18,242 nucleotides of DNA from an uncultured Bacilli bacterium (GCA_934167465.1 CAKPKR010000010.1:1-18242); one strand, 5' to 3'. Shown: positions 7,512-16,118, counted from the first letter of the stretch. The notes: generated from the letters alone by a model not told the origin. Made by a program: numbers and translations.

Positions 7512-7531
7512 ATGTGAAATAAATATCATAT
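7512..7531. promoter_or_regulatory. Putative TetR operator 2
   Basis: This 20-bp site differs from operator 1 at only two positions (middle AATAA instead of TAAAA), keeping ATGTGA and ATATCATAT. It begins about eight bases after the -10 box, where a repressor would block initiation. The 61-bp centre-to-centre distance is about six helical turns, placing both dimers on the same DNA face. Confidence 0.65.
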
Positions 7532-7548
7532 ATGTAGGGAGATGAATT

Positions 7549-8259
7549 ATGGAAGAATTAATTAATTTTAAAAATGTAAAGAAAACATATATCGTTGGAG
7601 AAAAAAAATTCAATGCTTTAGATGGAGTAGATTTTACTATTAATAAAGGTGAATTTGTTGTTATTTTAGGACCTAGTGGAGCAGGTAAATCAACACTTCT
7701 AAATTTATTAGGTGGTATGGATAAAGTAACAAGTGGTAAGATAAAAATCGGAGATGAAATTATATCCGACTATAGCGATTCTGAACTAACTAATTATAGG
7801 GCAGAAAATATCGGCTTTATTTTTCAATTTTATAATATTTTACCAACACTTACAGTTTTAGAAAATGTTCAAATTGTAAATGATATTGTGAAAAAACCAA
7901 AGAATGCTAAAAAGATATTGAAAGAGGTAGGACTTGAGAAACATTATAATAAATTTCCTAATCAATTATCAGGTGGGGAACAACAAAGAGTTTCAATAGC
8001 AAGAGCAATTGCTAAAGATCCAATATTACTTTTATGTGATGAACCAACAGGAGCATTAGATTCAAAAACTGGTGTTGAAGTATTAAAATTATTAAAAAAA
8101 CAATGTGATGCTAACAACGGAGAAAATACAGTTGTTATTGTTACTCATAACTCTTTGATTGCTGAAATTGCCGATAGAGTAATAAGATTAAAAAATGGTA
8201 AGGTTGAAAGTAATGAAATTAATAAAAAAACAAAAGACATAGATGAGGTTGTGTGGTAA
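7549..8259 (+). CDS. ABC transporter ATP-binding protein (MacB/LolD-type)
   Basis: This is the cytoplasmic ATPase of a type VII (FtsX/MacB-type) ABC system. It shows Walker A GPSGAGKST (41-49), the Q-loop at Gln93 in FIFQFYNILP, signature LSGGEQQRVSIARA (140-153), Walker B LLLCDEP (160-166), D-loop GALD and the switch His200. At 236 residues its length is usual for MacB/LolD/BceA-like ATPases. AGGGAG at 7537-7542 supports the start. Its TAA overlaps the permease ATG by one base, so the two are translated together. Such transporters often expel peptides, antibiotics or lipids, or act as mechanotransmission machines; no substrate can be assigned here. Confidence 0.95.
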   Translation: MEELINFKNVKKTYIVGEKKFNALDGVDFTINKGEFVVILGPSGAGKSTLLNLLGGMDKVTSGKIKIGDEIISDYSDSELTNYRAENIGFIFQFYNILPTLTVLENVQIVNDIVKKPKNAKKILKEVGLEKHYNKFPNQLSGGEQQRVSIARAIAKDPILLLCDEPTGALDSKTGVEVLKLLKKQCDANNGENTVVIVTHNSLIAEIADRVIRLKNGKVESNEINKKTKDIDEVVW

Positions 8260-10631
8260 TGTTAAGAAAAAAAATGTTTCGCGATATATTACAAAATAAA
8301 TCGCAATTTATAACAATATTTTTAATGGTATTAATAGGAGTTATGGTTTATGTAGGAATTGAATCTTATATGGATGGTATGACTAATGCAGCCGATAAAT
8401 TCTATTTTGAAAATAACTTACAAGACTTAAATGTAATGGGTTCTAATCTAACTCAAGATGATTTAAAAACTATTAAATCTTTAGATAATGTAAAAGATGC
8501 CGAAAGAAAATTAGTTGTTACAGGAATAGATGGTGATGATAAAGATAAAACTTATTTGATTAGTTTTATTGAATCAAACAATATTTCAAAATTTTATGTA
8601 GTTGATGGTGAAAAATTTGATGTTTCTAAAAAAGGCGTATGGATTGATAATTTTTATGCAGAAAAAAATAATCTAAAAGTAGGAGATACAATAAAAATCC
8701 AATATGACACATTTACTTTAGAGGAAAAAATATTAGGACTTATTAATGTTCCAGATCATATTTATGATATAAAAGACGAGTCAGAACTTGTTCCTAATAG
8801 AGAAATTTTTGGATTCGTTTACTTATCATCTAATGAAATACCAGACAGTTATATAAAAGATATGGTAATTAAAAATTCTGGATTAACTGAAGAATTATTT
8901 GATATTTATATGCCAGATTTTAATTATAAGGATTATATTCCATATAACTATATTATGGTAGATGTTGATAAAAAATCAAATGTAAATAAAGTTAAAAATA
9001 GTATTGAAGATAATGTAAAAGATGCTTTAGCAATTATAAAGATAGAAGATACTGCTTCTTATACTATGTATCAAGGAGAAATTGATGAAGGTGCTTCATA
9101 TGTTGGTATCTTTTCAGGCTTATTCTTATTTATTGCAATGCTATCAGTTATTACAACAATGACTAGAGTTATTAAGAAACAAAAATTACAAATAGGCACA
9201 TTAAAAGCTTTAGGATTTAAAAACTATAGAATATCTTTACATTATATTGGTTATGGTTTTTGGATTTCATTAATGGGAGCTATATGTGGTATCATTTTAG
9301 GAAGATATTTTATTGGTAGTGTATTTTTAAATTTGGAAATGTCTTTCTTTGAAGTACCTAATGGAAAACCAATAATTAATAATATGAGCTATGTAGTAGC
9401 TACATGTGTAGTTCTAATTGTTTCATTTATTACTTATTTAACTTGTAGAAAAGAATTGAAAAAGATACCAGCAGAATCTCTTAGAAATGAGTTTCCTAAG
9501 GTTAAAAATGGTAGTTTAAATATTACAACTAAAGGACTATTTAAAAAACTAGGATTTTCTAGTAAATGGAATTTAAGAGATATAATTAGAAATAAATTTA
9601 GAATGGTTACAGCTGTAGTTGGAATTGTTGGTTGCTGTACTTTGATTGTTTGTGCTTTTGGAATGCTTAATAGTATGAATCATTTTATTAAACTACAATT
9701 TGATGAATTATATAATTTTGATTATAAATTAACTTTAAGAGAAAATCTAAGTCAAGAAAAATTAGATGAAATAGAAAATAAATATGGGAAATCTACTAGT
9801 GAAACATTAGGAGTTGAATTAGTAAATAATGATGTAAGAGAATCCAATACAATATTTGTATCAGATGCTTCTAACTTAGTGAGATTTAAAGATAAAAATG
9901 ATAAATTTATGAAAATTGATTCGAATGAAGGAATTTATGTTACAATTAAATTAGCCCAAAATAATGGTTATAATATTGGTGACACAATTAAGTGGCATAT
10001 TTATGGTGATTCTACTTATTATGAGTCTAAGATAATTGGATTTAACAAAGATCCTCAAAATCAAAATTTAACTATGACTAAAGAATATATGGAAAGTTTA
10101 GGATTAAAATATATTCCAGATTCATTATATACAAACTATAATTTAAAAAATATTAAAGAAATAGATGGCGTAAGTTTAATTCAAGATATTGCTTCATTAA
10201 AAACAAGTATGGAATCAATGCTATCAACGATGAAATCTATGATTACTTTAATTATTTGTTTTGCTATTTTGTTGGGGGCAATTATAATATATAATATGGG
10301 TATACTATCATATAGTGAAAAACAATATCAATTTTCAACTTTAAAAGTGTTAGGATTTAAAGATAAGAAAATTAAAAAAATATTTGTTCAACAAAATATT
10401 TGGATTACTTTTTTATCAATTATAATTGGATTACCTAGTGGTTATTTTCTAACTTCTTGGTTATTTAAAGCTTGTTTAGATGATAACTTTGATTTTAATG
10501 TATATATTAATATTAGTACATATATAATTGCTACAATTGGAACTTTCTTAGTATCATATATTGTTTCAAAATTGTTAGCAAAAAAAATAAATAAAATAGA
10601 TATGGTAAGTAGCTTAAAAGGAAACGAATAG
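8259..10631 (+). CDS. FtsX-family ABC transporter permease
   Basis: This 790-residue membrane protein has two FtsX-type halves. TM1 (about 13-33) is followed by a large outside domain (about 35-275) and three TMs; a fifth TM near residue 450 leads into a second outside domain (about 480-655) and three final TMs. Eight membrane segments in total fit the duplicated-permease class that pairs with MacB-like ATPases. The conserved cytoplasmic turns KLQIGTLKALGFKNYRI and YQFSTLKVLGFKDKKI precede the last two TMs of each half, as in FtsX domains. I chose the ATG at 8259 (GAGG at 8245-8248); a GTG at 8253 is less likely. The metal ATPase gene starts ten bases after its stop. Confidence 0.92.
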   Translation: MLRKKMFRDILQNKSQFITIFLMVLIGVMVYVGIESYMDGMTNAADKFYFENNLQDLNVMGSNLTQDDLKTIKSLDNVKDAERKLVVTGIDGDDKDKTYLISFIESNNISKFYVVDGEKFDVSKKGVWIDNFYAEKNNLKVGDTIKIQYDTFTLEEKILGLINVPDHIYDIKDESELVPNREIFGFVYLSSNEIPDSYIKDMVIKNSGLTEELFDIYMPDFNYKDYIPYNYIMVDVDKKSNVNKVKNSIEDNVKDALAIIKIEDTASYTMYQGEIDEGASYVGIFSGLFLFIAMLSVITTMTRVIKKQKLQIGTLKALGFKNYRISLHYIGYGFWISLMGAICGIILGRYFIGSVFLNLEMSFFEVPNGKPIINNMSYVVATCVVLIVSFITYLTCRKELKKIPAESLRNEFPKVKNGSLNITTKGLFKKLGFSSKWNLRDIIRNKFRMVTAVVGIVGCCTLIVCAFGMLNSMNHFIKLQFDELYNFDYKLTLRENLSQEKLDEIENKYGKSTSETLGVELVNNDVRESNTIFVSDASNLVRFKDKNDKFMKIDSNEGIYVTIKLAQNNGYNIGDTIKWHIYGDSTYYESKIIGFNKDPQNQNLTMTKEYMESLGLKYIPDSLYTNYNLKNIKEIDGVSLIQDIASLKTSMESMLSTMKSMITLIICFAILLGAIIIYNMGILSYSEKQYQFSTLKVLGFKDKKIKKIFVQQNIWITFLSIIIGLPSGYFLTSWLFKACLDDNFDFNVYINISTYIIATIGTFLVSYIVSKLLAKKINKIDMVSSLKGNE

Positions 10632-10641
10632 GAGGTTTTCT

Positions 10642-12666
10642 ATGAAGAAATATAGATATAATATAAATAATTTGGATTGCGCAAATTGTGCTAGAGAGGT
10701 AGAAGAATCTCTAAATAATAATAAAGATTTCCAAAATGTTAGTGTTAATTTTAATACATTAAAGTTAACATATGAATCCGACATTGATTTTTCGATTAGT
10801 GAATTAAATAAATTAGTAAAAAAAGTAGAACCAGATGCTTTCATTTCTAGTGAAGAAGTAAATCATAAAAAAGAATATAATTTAATTATTTTAATTGTTG
10901 CTTTAATTATTGGTATATTAGGTTGTTACTTAGAAATTCCTAATTATTTAAAAATATTATTATATATTATTTCTTATTCTTTATTATTGTACCGAACTAC
11001 TATCAATGCAATTAAATTATTGTTCAAAAGTAAAACTATTAATGAAAATGCTTTAATTACTATTTCTTGTATAGGTGCTTTAGCAATTGGTGATGTAATG
11101 GAAGGAATGATGGTAATAACTCTATATACCATTGGTAAAATATTAGAGGAAAAAGCCATTAATAATTCAAGAAAATCTATTAAAGATTTACTTGATATAA
11201 AACAGCCATTTGCTAACAAAAAAATAAAAAATGAAGTTCAGAAAATAAATGTAGAAGATATTAAAATTAATGATATTTTAGTAGTTAAAAAAGGTGAAAA
11301 AATACCTGTTGATGGTGTTGTTGTCAACGGAAGAACTTATTTAGATACTTCAGCTTTAACTGGTGAATCAGAGTTAGAAGTTAAAAATATTGATGATGTG
11401 GTTTTATCTGGAACTATTAATGTTGGTGATTTAATAGAGATGAGAGCAACTTCTTTATTTGAAGATTCAACTGTTGCCAAAATATTAGACTTATTAGAAA
11501 GTGCCACTGATAAAAAAACTAAAACAGAAACGATGGTTTCAAAAATTAGTAAAGTATATACACCAATTATAATAATTTTAGCTATATTAATTATTATAAT
11601 TTTACCTTTATTTAATGTATCCTTATCTGATAGTATATATCGTGCTTTAACTTTCTTAGTTATTTCTTGTCCTTGTGCAATAGCGATTTCTGTTCCTCTT
11701 TCTTATTTTACGGGAATAGGAGTAGCAAGTAAAAAGGGAATTTTAATTAAAGGAAGTAATTTTTTAGATAATTTAAGTAATGCTAAAAAGATTATATTTG
11801 ATAAAACAGGTACACTTACAAATGGTACATTTAGTGTTTTAGATATCGAAATATTTGATAAAAGTTATACTAAAAAAGAAATTGTTGATATTTTAGTTAA
11901 AGGTGAATCTTTTTCAAACCATCCTATTGCTAAATCGATATTAAGTTTAACAGATACTAAAATTGATAATAGCGATGTGAAAAAATATAAGGAAATAGAT
12001 GGTAAAGGAATTTATTTTGAACTAAATGATAGGAAGATATCAATTGGTAACAAAATACTATGTGATTGTGATGAAGAAGCAGTTTTACATTTAAATATAG
12101 ATGGTAAACATATAGCTTCAATTACAATTAGTGATGGTATCAAAGAAAATGCTAAAGAAACGATAAAAGAACTAAAAGAACAAGGTATTAAAACTTATAT
12201 GTTTACAGGTGATAAAAAAGATATTGCCTTAGATATTGGTAAGAAATTAGGTATAGATGATATTAAATATGAAATGTTGCCTACTGATAAATTTGAATGT
12301 TTTGAACAAATTTCTAAAGATAATGAAATTGCTATATTTGTTGGTGATGGAATTAATGATGCTCCAGTTTTAAAAAGAGCTGATATAGGTATTTCTATGG
12401 GTGGTGTTGGAACTGATTCAGCAATTGAAGCAAGTGATATAGTTTTAATCTCTGATGATTTAGAAAAAATATTGCAAGCAATTAATTTATCTAAATATAC
12501 AAAGTATATTATAAGAGAAAATTTAATATTTGCTATAGCAGTTAAAATTGTCATATTATTATTTAGCATTTTTGGTTTAGCCAATATGTGGTTAGCTGTT
12601 TTTGCTGATACTGGTGTAACACTATTAACTATTTTAAATACTTTAAGAATAATAAAAAAAGGTTAG
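10642..12666 (+). CDS. cadA: P1B-type heavy-metal ATPase (Zn/Cd/Pb exporter type)
   Basis: This membrane pump would use ATP to export divalent metal. It begins with an HMA metal-binding domain whose LDCANCA holds Cys13 and Cys16. Next are the actuator TGES (240-243), the membrane motif Cys343-Pro-Cys345, the phosphorylation motif DKTGT (387-391), the His-Pro pair 427-428, and GDGINDAP (568-575). The last TM region has Lys635 and the DTG of Asp656-Gly658, the K/DxG pattern of the P1B-2 (ZntA/CadA) group, so zinc, cadmium or lead is favoured over copper. Length (674) is normal with one HMA domain. AGGAGG lies just before the ATG, ten bases after the permease stop, so it appears co-transcribed under the TetR promoter. 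The symbol follows family, not proven substrate. Confidence 0.93.
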   Translation: MKKYRYNINNLDCANCAREVEESLNNNKDFQNVSVNFNTLKLTYESDIDFSISELNKLVKKVEPDAFISSEEVNHKKEYNLIILIVALIIGILGCYLEIPNYLKILLYIISYSLLLYRTTINAIKLLFKSKTINENALITISCIGALAIGDVMEGMMVITLYTIGKILEEKAINNSRKSIKDLLDIKQPFANKKIKNEVQKINVEDIKINDILVVKKGEKIPVDGVVVNGRTYLDTSALTGESELEVKNIDDVVLSGTINVGDLIEMRATSLFEDSTVAKILDLLESATDKKTKTETMVSKISKVYTPIIIILAILIIIILPLFNVSLSDSIYRALTFLVISCPCAIAISVPLSYFTGIGVASKKGILIKGSNFLDNLSNAKKIIFDKTGTLTNGTFSVLDIEIFDKSYTKKEIVDILVKGESFSNHPIAKSILSLTDTKIDNSDVKKYKEIDGKGIYFELNDRKISIGNKILCDCDEEAVLHLNIDGKHIASITISDGIKENAKETIKELKEQGIKTYMFTGDKKDIALDIGKKLGIDDIKYEMLPTDKFECFEQISKDNEIAIFVGDGINDAPVLKRADIGISMGGVGTDSAIEASDIVLISDDLEKILQAINLSKYTKYIIRENLIFAIAVKIVILLFSIFGLANMWLAVFADTGVTLLTILNTLRIIKKG

Positions 12667-12681
12667 TTTTTACTAACTTTT
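12657..12681 (+). terminator. Terminator after the metal ATPase gene
   Basis: GTTAGT (12662-12667) pairs with ACTAAC (12672-12677) across a TTTT loop, extended by flanking A and T runs with one unpaired G. The TAG stop of the ATPase gene lies inside the left arm. A T run to 12681 follows. Confidence 0.65.
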
Positions 12682-12725
12682 ATTGTTTAAAAATATTTAT
12701 GATAATATAAATATAGGAGGTAGTT

Positions 12726-13604
12726 ATTGAAAAATCAAAAGTTTATTTTATAAAAGAGATTAATTCAGAAAATTTGATTAAAATTTATGATGCTTTAGGT
12801 GTTGATTTATCAGGTAAAAGTGGAGTTAAAATTTTAACTGGTGAACCAGGTGGACACAATTTTTTAAATCCAAATTTAATTAAAGATTTAGTAAGAAAAA
12901 TAAATGGTATTATTATTGAATGTTGTACTGCTTATGTTGGAAAAAGACAAGATCCAAATCATTGGCAAGCTATTAAAAATCATGGTTTTTATGATATAGC
13001 TCCTTGTGATATAATGGATGAATTTGATGAATTTGAAATTCCAATTAATAATGGTTTTCATTTTGATAAAGATATTGTAGGAGAACATTTAAAAAAATAT
13101 AATTCAATTTTAATGTTATCTCACTTTAAGGGACATGCTATGGGTTGCTTTGGCGGAGCTTTAAAAAATATGTCTATAGGTATGGCTTCTACTAAAGGAA
13201 AATTAAATATTCATTCAGCAGGTAAAACTTTAAATCAACAAGAAACTTGGAATAATTTACCACCACAAGATGATTTCTTAGAATCAACGGCAGATGCTAG
13301 TAAGGGAATTATTTCATATTTTGGAAAAGAAAATATTGTTTATATTAATGTTGCTAACAATTTATCAGTTGATTGTGATTCTTATTCTAATCCAGCTGAT
13401 CTTGAAATGAATGATTTAGGTATTTTTGCTTCCTTAGATCCGGTAGCACTTGATTAAGCTTGTTATGATGCAGTTATAAATTCTAATGATGAGGGTAAAA
13501 AAGCATTAATCGAAAGAATGTATTCAAGATATTCAATTCATACATTAGAGGCAGCATATGAATTAGGATTAGGTAATAGAGAATATGAAATAGTTAATCT
13601 ATAA
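12726..13604 (+). pseudogene. DUF362-family protein gene with a lost start codon and an internal stop
   Basis: One reading frame runs from 12726 to 13604 and encodes a DUF362-type protein of unknown role. Segments I recognise are TGEPGGHNFL, IECCTAYVGKR, LSHFKGHAMGCFGGALKN, IHSAGKT, QDDFLESTADASK, NNLSVDCDS, SLDPVALD, ACYDAV, and the C-terminal HTLEAAYELGLGNREYEI. Two lesions are visible. A TAA at 13455-13457 falls where relatives usually have Gln after DPVALD, a single C-to-T change from CAA. The codon after the strong AGGAGG (12715-12720) is ATT at 12726, not ATG; the adjacent out-of-frame TTG leads to a stop after eight codons. The next in-frame start, TTG at 12774, has no ribosome site. 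Rare ATT initiation or assembly error remains possible. Confidence 0.75.
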
Positions 13605-14195
13605 TATTGAATTTATTAGTTTATGTTTTGTTAAATTCAACGAATTATTATAAACTAACTCACTTTGTTTAATGCCAGTATTATTTACTAATATTGGTAT
13701 TTTTTTTAGCTCTTCATGTAGTTTTTTATATTGAACTTGTTTTTTTTCGTTAGAAATTGGACCTTTACTTGAAGTAATAACTATTTTGTTCTTTATGATA
13801 GTGTAATATATTATATTTTCTTCAGAATTTTCATAAAATAAGATTAATTTGTCGGGTAGTAAATTATTTTTAAGATTAATTCTTATTATTGATAATAATG
13901 AACTAATATTTTTAATTTCTTCTTTAGTTAATGGTATAATCATACAATCATTATTAATTAAATTGTTGATATATTCATTTAGGAATATAAAGTTACTAAG
14001 TTCATTAAAGATAATTATAATTCTTATAATTGGTATAAATGATAGTAATAAAGTAAAAATATTTTTACGTAATACTATTTTGTATTCATCATATCTATAA
14101 CCTAAAATAGTAATGTTATTTAATATTGTTAAGTCATTAATTATTTTAATTATTAAACATAATAATGTAGTTGTAATATATAATTTTATTATCAA
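13599..14195 (-). CDS. Hypothetical two-TM membrane protein
   Basis: I do not recognise this 198-residue protein. It has two hydrophobic segments (about 2-19 and 46-67), with a short tail between them and a soluble C-terminal part (about 85-198) of mixed helices and strands, rich in Ile, Asn and Lys. The TTG start at 14195 is supported by AAGGAAG nine bases upstream; there is no ATG until residue 85. It converges on the broken DUF362 gene and overlaps its last six bases. A weak minus-strand TATAAT lies near 14250. Composition matches its surroundings. It is probably a real gene, as the frame is long and has a good ribosome site, but no function can be given. Confidence 0.6.
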   Translation of the reverse strand: MIIKLYITTTLLCLIIKIINDLTILNNITILGYRYDEYKIVLRKNIFTLLLSFIPIIRIIIIFNELSNFIFLNEYINNLINNDCMIIPLTKEEIKNISSLLSIIRINLKNNLLPDKLILFYENSEENIIYYTIIKNKIVITSSKGPISNEKKQVQYKKLHEELKKIPILVNNTGIKQSELVYNNSLNLTKHKLINSIL

Positions 14196-14412
14196 TTTGA
14201 TGCACTTCCTTCTTTATGTTTTTTTTGCCGCGGACTTTAAATTTATCATAGATTATACATTAACGTCAATATTTAAAATATGAAAATTGTATAATTTTAC
14301 ATTTTTTAACGCGACAATTTAAAAAGTTTTTTTAGTGTTTTAATTTAATTTGATAATGTTTATTTTTGTGTTATATAACAACTAAAATATAGTTTTCGTA
14401 TATAATCAATAG

Positions 14413-14444
14413 AAAAAGTTAGTTTAATTTTTAACTAACTTTTT
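14413..14444. terminator. Terminator of the permease remnant
   Basis: A 12-bp stem (AAAAAGTTAGTT at 14413-14424 with its complement at 14433-14444) and an eight-base loop has A and T runs on its sides. It overlaps the stop codon of the minus-strand permease remnant and could stop transcription in either direction. Its core, GTTAGT/ACTAAC, is the same as in the hairpin at 12662-12677. Confidence 0.6.
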
Positions 14445-14645
14445 TTCAATATATAAAACAATGTAGTACATAATGGCAGATATTATGCAAAGAAGGATTA
14501 TTCCTGTTACAACTAAGTTTAAGTTGAATACTTGTGAACCATACATTATTAAGTAACCTAAACCTTCTTTTGAAACTAAGAATTCACCCATAATTACACC
14601 AATGTAAGCCATGTGGAGAGAACCTATAAATAAAAGCTTTTTTGT
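14424..14645 (-). pseudogene. 3' remnant of a NitT/TauT-type ABC permease gene
   Basis: The minus strand encodes the last 74 or so residues of a binding-protein-dependent permease (BPD_transp_1 fold, SsuC/TauC-like). The segment IGVIMGEFLVSKEGLGYLIM, then GSQVFNLNLVVTG and a final TM ending in IEKKLVKN, is the normal C-terminal end of a protein of about 250 residues. The first ATG in the frame is at 14612, but it has no ribosome site, and permease-like sequence (LLFIGSLH) continues upstream of it until a TAA at 14646-14648. The rest of the permease and its ATPase and binding protein are absent, and the promoter-proximal side is replaced by the leader of the next gene. The terminator is retained. 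This looks like a deletion or insertion scar. Confidence 0.75.
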
Positions 14646-14675
14646 TTAAGAACTTGTGAAGTTTGGAGGAATTAA

Positions 14676-15296
14676 ATGGGAAAAGCTAATTGTCCGTTTT
14701 GTAATAGCAGAAATACATTTAATATTGCATATGGGTATTTAGGTAAAAAAAAGAAAAAGAAAAATTATATAGAACAAGAAGATATAGGTTTAAATGAATC
14801 ATATCGTAAAGGTTTTGAAAAATATGATTTTGATGGTGAAAAATTAATAAGTCATTTACCAAATAGGTATTGTAAGGATTGTAAAAATACTTTTCAATCT
14901 AGAAAAGTTATGTATACAGTTGATATATCAGTTATTAATTTAATAATTAATATTGGAGATGATTATTATAGATATATATTTGATTTCAGAGATATGAATA
15001 ATCCGAAATATACTATCAAAATTAATTGGATACCTATTAAAGAAAATATATCACTATGTATTAAAGATAGAAATAAAATACTATATAGTTTTAAAGAATA
15101 TAAACCTAATTTATGGCATGGACATTATGGAAAGAACTATAATTATAATAAATACTATTGGATATTAAAATGTACTTATTACAACGGTGTTGATTATGTA
15201 AAAAGTGGTAATGATAAAGTACCTGATAATTGGGAATGCTTTATCAAACCATTTAAAGAAATATTTAATGAAAATATTTTTGACTTAAAATCCTAG
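14676..15296 (+). CDS. Hypothetical protein with a split N-terminal zinc ribbon
   Basis: I do not recognise this 206-residue protein. CPFC (Cys6, Cys9) and CKDC (near residues 66-69) would together form one zinc-binding site, separated by an insert with a run of six lysines (24-29). The remaining part (about 75-206) is rich in aromatic residues and looks mostly beta, with YYRYIFDFRD, PNLWHGHYG and NWECFIKPFKE. There is no signal or membrane segment. GGAGGA at 14665-14670 supports the ATG. It begins close to the truncated permease and ends in its own hairpin. A DNA- or RNA-associated role would fit a zinc ribbon, but there is nothing in the sequence to prove it. The lysine run is encoded by long A runs (eight As at 14745-14752). 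Confidence 0.7.
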   Translation: MGKANCPFCNSRNTFNIAYGYLGKKKKKKNYIEQEDIGLNESYRKGFEKYDFDGEKLISHLPNRYCKDCKNTFQSRKVMYTVDISVINLIINIGDDYYRYIFDFRDMNNPKYTIKINWIPIKENISLCIKDRNKILYSFKEYKPNLWHGHYGKNYNYNKYYWILKCTYYNGVDYVKSGNDKVPDNWECFIKPFKEIFNENIFDLKS

Positions 15297-15312
15297 AAAT
15301 AGGATTTTTTTT
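15287..15312 (+). terminator. Terminator after the zinc-ribbon gene
   Basis: AAAATCCTA (15287-15295) and TAGGATTTT (15300-15308) form a 9-bp stem closed by a stable GAAA tetraloop, followed by Ts to 15312. The TAG stop (15294-15296) lies at the top of the stem. Confidence 0.75.
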
Positions 15313-15338
15313 ATAAAAATAAAGAAAGGGTGATTATA

Positions 15339-16118
15339 ATGTCTGTATTTAAAGTTGAAAAAACTAAAAATTTTACAATTATGAGTAATCACCATCTACA
15401 AAATAAAAATTTAAGTTTTAAAGCAAAAGGACTTCTTTCTTATATGTTATCATTACCTGATGATTGGGATTATTCACTTGCTGGACTTCTTGCTAATTCT
15501 AAAGAAAAAATAACTTCACTAAAAAGTGCATTGAATGAATTGAAACAAAATGGATACTTATCAGTTATTAAGTTAAATCCTAATCAAACAAAAAGCAAAA
15601 AATATGAATATATTTATAATATATATGAAGAACCACATTTAGAACCATATATTCAAAAACAAGATATAGAAAACCTAGACATTGATTTTCAAGACTTTGA
15701 AAATCATACACAACAAAGTACTAATAAACAAAATATTAAAAAACAAACAGATAAAGAAGATAAAACCAAAAATAATATTTTTGATGTTCATAATTTTTTA
15801 ACTATTGATTTAATTGATAGGAAATATATTACAAAAGATGATACTGATATTTATAATTATGACAAACTATTTAAAAACTTATTAAATGAATATGATACAA
15901 GCGATATTTTAATGATTTTGCACTATATTATACCAAGAGTACTAGATCGTGATTTTGTTGATGAGAATGGTGAGAAAATAGTTAATAAATTTGGTTATCT
16001 AAAAAACTCTATTTTAAATAATATAATAAAACTTAAAAATAATGACCTTCTTTGGGATGAAGAATTAGGATGGTTTAAAGATAACGAGGAAGATATAGAA
16101 GAAGAAATAGAAATATAA
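15339..16118 (+). CDS. Replication-initiator-like protein (RepA/DnaD-type HTH domain)
   Basis: Residues 1-95 match the winged-helix domain found in replication initiators and helix-turn-helix proteins of Bacillota plasmids, phages and integrative elements: FTIMSNHHLQNKNLSFKAKG, LSLPDDWDYS, LKSALNELKQNGYL and KYEYIYNIYEEP. A polar, Gln/Asn/Lys-rich linker (about 110-150) leads to a helical C-terminal domain (about 150-259), with YDKLFKNLLNEYDTSDILM and an acidic tail. I chose the ATG at 15339, as AAAGGG at 15326-15331 precedes it; an upstream GTG at 15330 overlaps that site. In mobile elements such a gene normally lies near parA, an integrase or relaxase, none of which is present here. It is probably a relic or captured gene, but its frame is intact. 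Confidence 0.7.
   Translation: MSVFKVEKTKNFTIMSNHHLQNKNLSFKAKGLLSYMLSLPDDWDYSLAGLLANSKEKITSLKSALNELKQNGYLSVIKLNPNQTKSKKYEYIYNIYEEPHLEPYIQKQDIENLDIDFQDFENHTQQSTNKQNIKKQTDKEDKTKNNIFDVHNFLTIDLIDRKYITKDDTDIYNYDKLFKNLLNEYDTSDILMILHYIIPRVLDRDFVDENGEKIVNKFGYLKNSILNNIIKLKNNDLLWDEELGWFKDNEEDIEEEIEI

Noticed and set aside
12195..12584. Minus-strand frame of 129 codons
   Set aside because: It lies antisense to the conserved P-loop/hinge region of the metal ATPase and has no homology signal or ribosome site.
12683..12711. TTGTTT-17 bp-TATAAA as the DUF362 promoter
   Set aside because: Its spacing is good, but transcription would begin inside the AGGAGG ribosome site, so I could not support it as functional.
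13849..14100. Plus-strand frame of 83 codons
   Set aside because: It is antisense to the 198-residue minus-strand frame, which has the better ribosome site; its Ile/Leu-rich protein reflects AT-rich DNA.
14369..14380. Perfect 12-bp palindrome TGTTATATAACA
   Set aside because: It is not placed at a convincing promoter, and short palindromes are expected by chance in a sequence this AT-rich.
14742..14762. A-run that might cause programmed frameshifting
   Set aside because: It simply encodes a lysine run, and neither shifted frame extends into a longer product that I could see; kept only as a possible sequencing-error spot.
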